Origin: Amphritea opalescens | GTDB taxonomy: Bacteria; Pseudomonadota; Gammaproteobacteria; Pseudomonadales; Balneatricaceae | Length of the DNA: 64,000 bases | Assembly: GCF_003957515.1 (NCBI RefSeq) | Contig: NZ_RQXW01000012.1 | Location: 48,935-112,934 of the forward strand | Direction of reading: 5' to 3' | Shown: piece after piece, positions 36,429-44,189 of the stretch | Layout of the letters: every line of letters begins with the position of its first letter | Position numbering within the stretch: position 1 is the stretch's first letter | The notes under the pieces: model-generated | The model's input: only the letters and a program-made list of their open reading frames with translations | What the model was told of the DNA's origin: nothing | The model's database searches: none | Translations under genes and position numbers: made by a program

Positions 36429-36851
36429 ATGCGCAAATTACTTATTGGTGTTGTAGCAGGGATGTTATTGCCACTCGCCCCTGCTTATGCTGCTGCACCA
36501 GACCCAGCTGTTGTTAGTCAAATCCAAGCGGCGACGGAAGCAGACGCAAGCCCAGAACAGATCGCTGCAGCTATTGAAGCAATGCTTAACGCTGCTGAAA
36601 CAGACGCACAGAAAGAAGCGATTTTGACTGCGGCAATGAGTATTTATTCAGCTAACCCAGCAGCGCTGGCTGCGATCGGCACTGCTGCAACTAATGCTAA
36701 CGTGCCTGCTAGTGTTGTATCTAGTGCAGCAGCCGCTGCAAATGTCAGCGTAGCTGCCGTGGCCCCTGCTTCTACAGGCGCTCCTGTTTCTGCTCCTTCC
36801 CCTAGCAGCAGCAGTGGTTCTGGTGGCGGCAGCTCTGCTTCACCTTCATAA
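36429..36851 (+). CDS. Small Ala-rich secreted protein of unknown function
   Basis: A 140-residue protein with a clear signal peptide (MRKLLIGVVAGMLLPLAPA, cleavage near AYA-A, residue 22). The mature part is very rich in alanine, with short acidic helical repeats (AAIEAMLNAAETDAQ near residue 50) and a flexible Ser/Gly tail (SSSSGSGGGSSASPS). ATG 36429 has GGAGAA in front; an earlier ATG at 36393 lacks a site and would bury the signal peptide. A strong terminator follows, so it is a single-gene transcript beside the polysaccharide locus. I recognise no domain. Periplasmic or outer-surface location is inferred. Confidence 0.65.
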   Translation: MRKLLIGVVAGMLLPLAPAYAAAPDPAVVSQIQAATEADASPEQIAAAIEAMLNAAETDAQKEAILTAAMSIYSANPAALAAIGTAATNANVPASVVSSAAAAANVSVAAVAPASTGAPVSAPSPSSSSGSGGGSSASPS

Positions 36852-36866
36852 GCATTTATTGATGAC

Positions 36867-36892
36867 AAAAAGCGCTTAACGGCGCTTTTTTT
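36867..36892 (+). terminator. Rho-independent terminator after the Ala-rich protein
   Basis: A 9-base-pair stem AAAAAGCGC/GCGCTTTTT with the 6-base loop TTAACG, followed by further T residues. It lies 15 bases after the stop codon. Confidence 0.9.
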
Positions 36893-36918
36893 CTGTCAAT
36901 TTTTCCTCCATCGTCAAC

Positions 36919-38337
36919 TTGATGGATGTTAACGGCATTATCATCAGTGACTTATTACGACCCTCTGTTTTAAAATCAAGCACACTATCGGCTTTATTAA
37001 GGATACTATCGTTGAGCAGCTTATTGGTATCACAGAAATCGGATACCCCTCTTTTTTATAGTTATTTGGCTCTTCTCGCTTGGGTTCCCCTACCGTTGGG
37101 CAGCAATAAAGCCTGGGCTATCAGTCTGTTATCCAGTATCACTTTCGCATTACTTGCTTGGTGGTTAGTGCTTTATACTCAACGAAAACTGAGTTTAAGT
37201 AAGAGTTTCTCTAACAGCTGGTTGGTTATTGCATTACTGTTGTGCGCTCCTCTTTGGGCTTTAATGCAGTTTCAGCTCGACATAACGATTGATCCCGCTA
37301 ACACGCTACAAGATGCTCTGTTTGGCTTCGCTTTGGCCGGATTATTTACCCTCACTACGCTGCTCGTTAAAAGTAAGCGACGCATCAAACTCCTTTGCTT
37401 TACCTTGGTTGGCAGCGGGCTGTTTCAAGCTGTCTATGGCAGCATGATGACCCTCACGGGTATCGAATATCTATTTTTTGTGCCTAAAGAACATTACCTC
37501 AACCTCACCACCGGTACCTTTGTTAACCGTAATCATCTTGCTGGCTATCTAGAGCTCACCTTAGCCGTTGGCATCGGCCTGATGATATCGACACTCGATG
37601 GCAGCTCTGCCGCCAATTGGCGTGACTTCTTCCGCCGCCTACTCACTACCCTGCTAGGCAATAAAGCGCGCTTGCGGATTATTCTAGTCATGATGGTTGC
37701 TGGATTAGTGATGTCCCATTCACGCATGGGCAACAGCGCTTTTTTTGCCAGCCTTTCCATCGCTGGTGTGCTTGCACTCATACTAAGCCGACGTTCAACA
37801 AAGGCCACTATCATACTAATCAGCAGTTTGATTATTATTGACTTATTCGTAGTTGGTACTTTTTTTGGCGTGGAGCAGGTGGTACAGCGTTTGGAGAAGA
37901 CCAGCGATAGTTCGGAAACTCGAGACGAAGTAAACACTTACACCCTTGGCGCTATCGAGGATAACCTGTTAACAGGAAGCGGGGCTGGCAGCTATTACAC
38001 GCTCTTTCCCGCCTATCGGGAGTATGATGCAGGGAGAGGCTTTTATAACCATGCCCATAATGACTATTTTGAGTTTGCCAGTGATTATGGCGTGGTGGTG
38101 ACCGGATGCCTAATGCTGGCGGTTTTATTGGTGTTTATATCAGCTATACGGGCGCAGATAAAACGTAAAAATACATTGATGCGCGGCCTCGCCTTTAGCG
38201 CAACCATGGCCATTATTGCGCTCGCTATTCATTCTACGGTTGATTTTAATCTGCAAATCCCTGCGAATGCTGCGACCTTTGTCATTATTCTCGCACTAGG
38301 GCAGATATCGTTACACCATAAAAGCCGAGAGCGTTAG
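36919..38337 (+). CDS. O-antigen ligase / Wzy_C family membrane protein
   Basis: A 472-residue protein with about 11 membrane segments of the O-antigen ligase/polymerase superfamily. The periplasmic loop holds the usual motif region: TFVNRNHLAGYLELTLAVGI near residue 200 and LLTGSGAGSYYTLFPAYREY near residue 350, followed by YNHAHNDYFEFASDYG near residue 375. The NRNHLAGYLE and HNDYxE motifs are typical of family members encoded with exopolysaccharide genes. The start is not well defined; no strong ribosome binding site precedes ATG 36919. It may ligate or polymerise one of the polymers made here. Confidence 0.82.
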   Translation: MMDVNGIIISDLLRPSVLKSSTLSALLRILSLSSLLVSQKSDTPLFYSYLALLAWVPLPLGSNKAWAISLLSSITFALLAWWLVLYTQRKLSLSKSFSNSWLVIALLLCAPLWALMQFQLDITIDPANTLQDALFGFALAGLFTLTTLLVKSKRRIKLLCFTLVGSGLFQAVYGSMMTLTGIEYLFFVPKEHYLNLTTGTFVNRNHLAGYLELTLAVGIGLMISTLDGSSAANWRDFFRRLLTTLLGNKARLRIILVMMVAGLVMSHSRMGNSAFFASLSIAGVLALILSRRSTKATIILISSLIIIDLFVVGTFFGVEQVVQRLEKTSDSSETRDEVNTYTLGAIEDNLLTGSGAGSYYTLFPAYREYDAGRGFYNHAHNDYFEFASDYGVVVTGCLMLAVLLVFISAIRAQIKRKNTLMRGLAFSATMAIIALAIHSTVDFNLQIPANAATFVIILALGQISLHHKSRER

Positions 38338-38387
38338 ATGAAAGAATGAACCGACTATGGTGTGAAGCGCCTCTTCGTGCCGATGAC

Positions 38388-38800
38388 ACCATCTGCAGAT
38401 GACCAAGCATTCATCGCCGCGGGGGCGCGGCTCCTACATTGGCTTATACCTTACCAATAGAGTCAAATGTTATCGCTGCCAGAGGCAGCTCCTACCATAA
38501 AAACAACAAGCCATAGCCTTGTGGGAGCCTCTTCTAGAGGCGATGAATTTTGATTGAGAATTATCTCTGCCAGAGGCAGCTCCTACCACAAAAACAACAA
38601 GCTATAGCCTTGTGGGAGCCCCTTCTAGGGGCGATGAATTTTGATTGAGAGCTGTGATAAGCGCCTGCCCGCCAATTCCACCATCCGCAGATGACCAAGC
38701 ATTCATCGCCGCGGGGGCGCGGCTCCTACATTGGTTTATACCCCGCAGGTTACCTTACCAATAGAGTCAAATGTTATCGCTGCCAGAGGCCGCTCCCACA
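38388..38800. repeat. Nested duplications of REP-like elements
   Basis: A block of about 100 bases (GCAGATGACCAAGCATTCAT ... GCCAGAGGC) occurs at about 38394-38488 and again at about 38685-38790. Between them a unit of about 92 bases, made of GCCAGAGGCAGCTCCTAC and GTGGGAGCCxCTTCTAGxGGCGAT and ending GATGAATTTTGATTGAGA, occurs twice (about 38480-38567 and 38573-38653). A third palindrome type, GCCGCGGGGGCGCGGCTC, is inside the outer copies. No gene is seen here. Confidence 0.85.
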
Positions 38801-38828
38801 GTATGACTAAACCACTCAGTTGCAACTC

Positions 38829-40184
38829 CTATGGAATAATAACCTTAGCTGTTGGGCAGACCTCACCTAATTTTGTTTTTAATACCTGTTTCGCTTCTTT
38901 GTCACCATGCACAATGCGGATCTCTTTAGGTTTATGTCTCATGCGTTTAACAAAATTGACTAGGTCTTTTTGATCTGCATGGGCGGAATAACCACTGAGC
39001 GTATAGACCCCTGCTTTGATATCGATTCTTTCATCATCCAGATAAACATAGCCTCCCTTGGGGCCATAACGCTGAATATCCCACCCTGGCGTACCCTGGG
39101 CCTGATAACCCACAAACACCACATCGGTACGTTTATCTCCCAGCAACGCTTTAAGGTAGTTCACTATTCGTCCACCAGCGCACATACCACTAGCAGCAAT
39201 CACAATGGCAGGCTTGCCGCTATGTTTTAGATAGTTAACCAATTTCACATGATCCTTATGTGAATCAATGGTGATGAGCTGGTCGAACGCCAGCGGGTGT
39301 CGCCCTTTGCTTTTACGCGCTTTCGCTTCTGCATCCCAAAGTGCATTTAAATCACGGTAATGCTCAGTAAATTTTGCGGCCAGTGGCGAATCCACAATCA
39401 CGTCGATATTCTCCCAAGCGGTACCTTTGTCCCTGTGGATAATATCTTCTAATTCATACAGCAGTTCTTGGGTTCGGCCAATACTAAACGCTGGGATTAA
39501 TACCGTACCGGCATCTTGTAAACAGTGTCTGACGATCGCCTCTAGATGCTGACGACGGTTGTGTCGGTTTTCATGCCGTTTATCACCATAAGTGCTTTCA
39601 ATCACTAGTCGATCTGCCCGCCAAGGGGATTTAGGGGCGGGCAATAACGGCGCATAGGGGGCACCGAGATCACCCGAAAACACGATGATTTCGTTATCAT
39701 ATTTAAATTCGATATAAGCCGAGCCTAAAATATGACCCGCCGGTTGATACCTAAAGGTTAACCCTTCGATAGAATCCACTGCCTGCCACTGTTTATATTC
39801 TACCGGCTGCAACCGACTTTCGATTAGCCGTAAAAATTGATTGATCAACTCCTCGTCACGGGTAACACCGATTTTTAGTGCATCTTCAAGCACCAGCGGC
39901 AGTAATTGCGCGGTGGCTTTTGAAGCAATAATCGGCCCGTTAAACCCTGCGGCAATAAGCGCTGGGATACATCCCACATGATCGATATGACAGTGGGTGA
40001 CAAACAGCCCTTTAACGGTATCGATAGGAAAGTCTAGCTGTAATGTATCGGATTCTGAGCCACTACTTTCTGCCCCTTGAAACATGCCGCAATCAATCAA
40101 TACACTGGTCTTGTTATCTAAAACCAACTCATGGCATGAACCCGTTACCCCGTTGACTGCACCGTGATGTTTTATCTCAATCAT
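38829..40184 (-). CDS. Metallo-beta-lactamase / beta-CASP / RMMBL nuclease
   Basis: A 451-residue protein of the RNA-processing beta-CASP group (CPSF73/Ysh1-like). The zinc motif THCHIDHVG is near residue 57. FSGDLGAPYAPLL, STYGDKRHENRHN and the beta-CASP segment PAFSIGRTQELLYELED follow, then IAASGMCAGGRIVNYLKA and SGYSAHADQKDLVNFV. All the usual metal ligands appear present. ATG 40184 has GGAGG seven bases upstream and is preferred over the frame-open ATG 40226. It stands alone between repeats. In archaea and bacteria such proteins are RNA exo- or endonucleases; the RNA target is unknown. Confidence 0.88.
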   Translation of the reverse strand: MIEIKHHGAVNGVTGSCHELVLDNKTSVLIDCGMFQGAESSGSESDTLQLDFPIDTVKGLFVTHCHIDHVGCIPALIAAGFNGPIIASKATAQLLPLVLEDALKIGVTRDEELINQFLRLIESRLQPVEYKQWQAVDSIEGLTFRYQPAGHILGSAYIEFKYDNEIIVFSGDLGAPYAPLLPAPKSPWRADRLVIESTYGDKRHENRHNRRQHLEAIVRHCLQDAGTVLIPAFSIGRTQELLYELEDIIHRDKGTAWENIDVIVDSPLAAKFTEHYRDLNALWDAEAKARKSKGRHPLAFDQLITIDSHKDHVKLVNYLKHSGKPAIVIAASGMCAGGRIVNYLKALLGDKRTDVVFVGYQAQGTPGWDIQRYGPKGGYVYLDDERIDIKAGVYTLSGYSAHADQKDLVNFVKRMRHKPKEIRIVHGDKEAKQVLKTKLGEVCPTAKVIIP

Positions 40185-40340
40185 TAAAACCTCCATGTTC
40201 AAATTGATGCTTGATTGGTTGCCCATGATTCAATGTGAAGATCTTTTGGAAGCCAAGCATCGTGGTGATTTATTAGGATTATAGCTGCATTGGTGTGGTT
40301 TGTTCCTCACAGGAACCCAACGGGAGATTGGTTTATATCT

Positions 40341-40562
40341 GTGGGAGCAGCCTCTGGCTGCGATAGATGTTGAGTCGTATTGGTACGGTTCGTTCCTCAC
40401 CGGTACCCTACAAAATGTGGGAGCTACCTCTGGCTGCGATAGATATTGGTCGTACTGGTACGGTTCGTTCCTCACCGGTACCCTACAATACGTGGGAGCT
40501 GCCTCTGGCTGCGATAGATGTTGGGTCTTATTGGTACGGTTCGTTCCTCATCGGTACCCTAC
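40341..40562. repeat. Tandem repeat, three copies of a ~75-bp composite unit
   Basis: Copies begin at 40341, 40417 and 40492 with GTGGGAGCxxCCTCTGGCTG, then GCGATAGATxTTG, and end with GGTTCGTTCCTCACCGGTAC plus CCTAC. Each unit therefore joins the GTGGGAGC REP-like palindrome to half of the GTAGGGT/ACCCTAC inverted element seen at 42018-42412. No gene is in the interval. Confidence 0.88.
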
Positions 40563-40675
40563 GGAAATAGTTGATAGAATATCAGGGCGAACTCCCTTCT
40601 ATTTATTTCGCACATGCGTTATTCCGGCTGATATAATGTTGACAATTTTAAGTGCTGCAGAAGGAAAATCAGCGA

Positions 40676-42013
40676 ATGAAAGTCACAGTATTTGGCATAG
40701 GTTATGTGGGGCTCGTACAGGCAGCGGTATTGGCTGAAGTTGGCCACGATGTTTGTTGTGTTGATGTCGATGCCCAAAAGGTTGAAAACCTAAAAAATGG
40801 CCTCATTCCCATCTACGAACCCGGCCTCACACCCCTGGTACAATCTAACTATGAAGCGGGCCGTTTGCTGTTTACCACCGATGCAAAAGCTGCGGTTGAG
40901 TTCGGTGAGATTCAGTTTATTGCCGTAGGTACGCCACCGGATGAAGATGGTTCTGCTGATCTGCAGTATGTCCAAGCGGTGGCTAAGACGATTGCGACCT
41001 ATATGCAAGCGCCGAAAATTATTATTGATAAATCAACCGTCCCCGTCGGTACCGGAGATAAGGTTGAAGCTACCGTTGCTGCTGTATTGGCCGAGCGGGA
41101 ATCAACTCTCGAGTTTCATATCGTCTCAAACCCTGAATTTCTTAAAGAAGGGGCTGCGGTCAGTGACTGTATGCGCCCAGACCGGATTGTTATCGGCACC
41201 GAAAACGATCACGTTAAAGATGTGATGACCGAGTTGTATGCCCCTTTCAACCGTAACCATGACCGCATTATTTTTATGGATGTCCGTAGTGCAGAGCTGA
41301 CAAAATATGCCGCAAACTGCATGTTGGCCACAAAAATCAGCTTCATGAACGAGATGGCGAATATAGCTGAGATGGTTGGGGCTGATATCGAAAACGTCCG
41401 TAACGGTATCGGTTCGGATGAACGTATCGGTTATCACTTTATCTATCCTGGCTGTGGATACGGCGGTTCATGCTTCCCTAAAGATGTGCAAGCCTTGGTC
41501 AAAACCTCAGAACAGATCGGTTATGATTCACAAATTCTGAAAGCTGTTGAAGCGGTTAATGCCAAACAGAAAACTAAATTATTCGAACTGATCAATCGTC
41601 ATTTTAATGGCGATGTTGCGGGTAAGACTGTCGCGCTTTGGGGCTTGTCTTTTAAACCCAAAACCGATGATATGCGAGAATCCTCTAGTCGTGTATTGAT
41701 GGAACTGTTATGGGCTGCCGGCGCCAAAGTGCAGGCCTTTGATCCAGAAGCGATGGAAGAAACACAACGCATCTACGGATCTCGTCCCGATCTAAATCTG
41801 ATGGGCACTAAAGAAGCCGCGCTCAATGGCGCTGATATGTTAGTGATCTGTACCGAATGGCAAAGCTTCCGCGCACCGGATTTCGATATGATCAAGCAGC
41901 AGCTGGCAGAGCCGGTTATCTTTGATGGCCGTAACCTTTATGATCCACAACGAATGGCTGATCGTGGTTTTAGTTATTACGCCATTGGCAGAGGTTTATC
42001 GATTAAGTTGTAA
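40676..42013 (+). CDS. ugd: UDP-glucose 6-dehydrogenase
   Basis: Oxidises UDP-glucose to UDP-glucuronate with NAD+. The dinucleotide motif GIGYVG is near residue 7, the substrate-loop lysine and asparagine are in [19 protein letters not shown] near residue 206, and the catalytic cysteine is in [12 protein letters not shown] near residue 260. The C-terminal domain has [17 protein letters not shown] and VICTEW. ATG 40676 (MKVTVFG) with AAGGA upstream is preferred over 40652. It is the intact counterpart of the degenerate paralogue at 13404-14669. UDP-glucuronate feeds the epimerase encoded next. Confidence 0.95.
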   Translation: MKVTVFGIGYVGLVQAAVLAEVGHDVCCVDVDAQKVENLKNGLIPIYEPGLTPLVQSNYEAGRLLFTTDAKAAVEFGEIQFIAVGTPPDEDGSADLQYVQAVAKTIATYMQAPKIIIDKSTVPVGTGDKVEATVAAVLAERESTLEFHIVSNPEFLKEGAAVSDCMRPDRIVIGTENDHVKDVMTELYAPFNRNHDRIIFMDVRSAELTKYAANCMLATKISFMNEMANIAEMVGADIENVRNGIGSDERIGYHFIYPGCGYGGSCFPKDVQALVKTSEQIGYDSQILKAVEAVNAKQKTKLFELINRHFNGDVAGKTVALWGLSFKPKTDDMRESSSRVLMELLWAAGAKVQAFDPEAMEETQRIYGSRPDLNLMGTKEAALNGADMLVICTEWQSFRAPDFDMIKQQLAEPVIFDGRNLYDPQRMADRGFSYYAIGRGLSIKL

Positions 42014-42017
42014 TGGT

Positions 42018-42412
42018 GTAGGGTGCTGGTGAGCTTTGCGAACCACACCGGTGATGACTAACGGTTTTGAATATAAGACGCCTCCGTTGGTGCGGTTCGT
42101 TCCTCACCGACACCCTACTGATTTCATGGATGTTGATGTACATCGTTATAGTTCGTTACCACCCGTAGGGTGCTGGTGAGTTTTACGAACCGCACCGATG
42201 ATGAGTAACGATTTTAAATATAAGACCGTTTCCATTGGTGCGGTTCGTTCCTCACCGGCACCCTACGCATTTCATGGATGCTGATGTTCATTGTTATGGT
42301 TCGTTACCACACGTAGGGTGCCGGTGAGTTTTACGAACCGCACCGGTGATGAGTAACGATTTTGGATATAAGACCGCCTTCGTTGGTGCGGTTCGTTCCT
42401 CACCGGCACCCT
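42018..42412. repeat. Tandem 147-148-bp repeat with long inverted arms (MITE-like)
   Basis: Copies start at 42018, 42165 and 42313 with GTAGGGTGCxGGTGAG. In each, GTAGGGTGCCGGTGAG plus CGAACCGCACC faces GGTGCGGTTCG plus CTCACCGGCACCCTAC about 100 bases later, so a unit can fold into a long hairpin. The linker between hairpins is about 45 bases (ATTTCATGGATGxTGATGTxCAT). No gene is seen between ugd and the epimerase. Confidence 0.92.
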
Positions 42413-42482
42413 ACGAAATTGATTGATGTTGTATTGGTGCGGGTCATCAACAGCTTTTTAAATATTATTCAGGATAAAGACA

Positions 42483-43490
42483 ATGCAGTTAACCTATCTC
42501 GTCACCGGTGCTGCCGGTTTTATCGGCAACTTTGTGTCAGAGCGTTTGTGCCAAGCTGGGCATAAGGTCATTGGCTTGGATAACCTGAATGATTATTATG
42601 ACCCCGCGCTGAAAGATGCTCGTTTAGCACGGCTTGAGCAATACCCTCAGTTTACCTTTAAAAAATTGGATCTCGCCGATCGTGAAGGCATGGCACAACT
42701 CTTTGCCGAGAGTGGCTTTGATCGCGTGATACATTTAGCCGCCCAGGCAGGGGTACGTTACTCCTTAGAAAACCCATTTGCCTATGTTGATTCCAACCTG
42801 ACCGGCATGATGACTATCTTGGAAGGCTGCCGACAGAACAATATTAAACATTTAGTCTATGCCTCATCCTCATCGGTGTATGGCATGAACACCAAGATGC
42901 CCTTTTCGACCGAAGATGGGGTAAATCATCCCGTCTCACTCTATGCCGCCACTAAGAAATCCAATGAGTTGATGGCGCATAGTTATTCACACCTGTACGG
43001 AATTCCAACCACCGGTTTGCGCTTCTTTACCGTCTATGGCCCTTGGGGTCGTCCTGATATGGCACCCTTCCTATTTACCAGCGCTATTCTAGAAGACCGC
43101 CCCATTAAAGTGTTTAACCACGGTAAGATGCTGCGTGATTTCACCTATATCGATGATATTGTGGAAGGCGTTATCCGTATTCAAGATGTTATCCCGCAAG
43201 TGGATGATAACAATCCAAGAACCAGTCCGGATAGTAGTAGCGCGCCTTATCGGTTATACAATATCGGTAATAATGAACCCATTGAGTTAAGTCGTTTTAT
43301 TGAGGCGATTGAATCAGCGGCGGGTAAAAAAGCCATTAAAGAATATTTACCGATGCAACCTGGGGATGTTCCTGCGACATACGCGGATATTGATAGCCTG
43401 CAACAAGCGACCGGCTTCAAGCCGAGCACCACCATTGAAGAGGGTATGCAAAAGTTTGTTGATTGGTATAAAGAGTATTACAACGCTTAA
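42483..43490 (+). CDS. UDP-glucuronate 4-epimerase (NAD-dependent epimerase)
   Basis: A 335-residue extended short-chain dehydrogenase that most likely converts UDP-glucuronate to UDP-galacturonate. The NAD motif [12 protein letters not shown] is near residue 8, [15 protein letters not shown] near 123, the catalytic YAATKKSNE near 149, and the sugar-binding [19 protein letters not shown] near 174. The MNTKMPF and [13 protein letters not shown] motifs are typical of the CapI/LpsL-type UDP-GlcA epimerases. The substrate is made by the Ugd encoded immediately upstream. ATG 42483 is preceded by AGGATAAAGACA. Confidence 0.88.
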   Translation: MQLTYLVTGAAGFIGNFVSERLCQAGHKVIGLDNLNDYYDPALKDARLARLEQYPQFTFKKLDLADREGMAQLFAESGFDRVIHLAAQAGVRYSLENPFAYVDSNLTGMMTILEGCRQNNIKHLVYASSSSVYGMNTKMPFSTEDGVNHPVSLYAATKKSNELMAHSYSHLYGIPTTGLRFFTVYGPWGRPDMAPFLFTSAILEDRPIKVFNHGKMLRDFTYIDDIVEGVIRIQDVIPQVDDNNPRTSPDSSSAPYRLYNIGNNEPIELSRFIEAIESAAGKKAIKEYLPMQPGDVPATYADIDSLQQATGFKPSTTIEEGMQKFVDWYKEYYNA

Positions 43491-43552
43491 AAGCCTTTTC
43501 ATCATTTGATGGGTGACGGTAGGTAAAACCGAACCAACACACCCCAACATCT

Positions 43553-43950
43553 ATCGCCGCCAGAGGCGGCTCCCACAAAATCCACACATTCCATCGATTT
43601 GGCGTAGGGTGGCGGTGAGGTACGAACCGCACCTGTGGGAACAAGCTTATATCAAATCCATTATTTATCATCGGTGCGGTTCGCAAAGCTCACCAGCACG
43701 CTACGAGTGGTTGTATCGGTGAGGTACGGGCATATATCGCCGCCAGAGGCAGCTCCCACAAAATCCACACACCCCATCTGTTTCCCGTAGGGTGGCGGTG
43801 AGGTACGAACCGCACCAGTGGGAACAGCCTTAGATCAATAACCATCACCCATCATCAGTGCGGTTCGTAAAGCTCACCGGCACGCTACGAGTTATAACCG
43901 AACCGGAGGTGCGAACAGCTATCGCCGCCAGAGGCAGCTCCCACACAAAA
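43553..43950. repeat. Tandem ~184-bp composite repeat, about 2.1 copies
   Basis: Copies start at 43553, 43736 and (partial) 43921 with ATCGCCGCCAGAGGC. Each full unit has the GCCAGAGGC REP-like palindrome, CACAAAATCCACACA, then GTAGGGTGGCGGTGAGGTAC plus GAACCGCACC and its inverted partner GGTTCG ... CTCACCxGCACGCTACGAG. The gap between the epimerase and the aceF terminator contains no gene. Confidence 0.88.
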
Positions 43951-43992
43951 GGCTGCTCCCACATATTCATTCTGATAAACCGTAATTCAAAC

Positions 43993-44028
43993 AAAAAAAA
44001 GCCTCTTTTCAATAATGAAAAGAGGCTT
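43993..44028 (-). terminator. Terminator of the aceE-aceF operon
   Basis: On the minus strand, AAGCCTCTTTTC and GAAAAGAGGCTT form a 12-base-pair stem with loop ATTATT, followed by eight T residues. It is 160 bases downstream of the aceF stop. Confidence 0.92.
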
Positions 44029-44071
44029 GAGTCATGGGTACAAGAATATCCATGGAAATCTAGAAGATAAG

Positions 44072-44189
44072 TTGATACAGCCGTTAGTGAACAACTGTAT
44101 CAAGCTCGGGGATTAACCCCGAATCGACAGCCTTTGTATCAATAACAAAGGCTACCGGATGTGACGCCATTAAAGATGAAGTCTTTAAT
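44072..44189 (-). other. Four consecutive hairpins in the aceF 3' region
   Basis: Four inverted repeats lie between the aceF stop and the terminator: TTGATACAG/CTGTATCAA (44072-44103), TCGGGG/CCCCGA (44106-44122), AGCCTTTGT/ACAAAGGCT (44129-44153) and ATTAAAGA/TCTTTAAT (44169-44189, touching the stop codon). None has a T run. They could stabilise the mRNA 3' end or form a processed small RNA. Confidence 0.6.

Noticed and set aside
40230..40737. Overlapping frames across the 75-bp repeats
   Set aside because: They are translations of tandem repeat DNA with period 75, which keeps frames open by chance.
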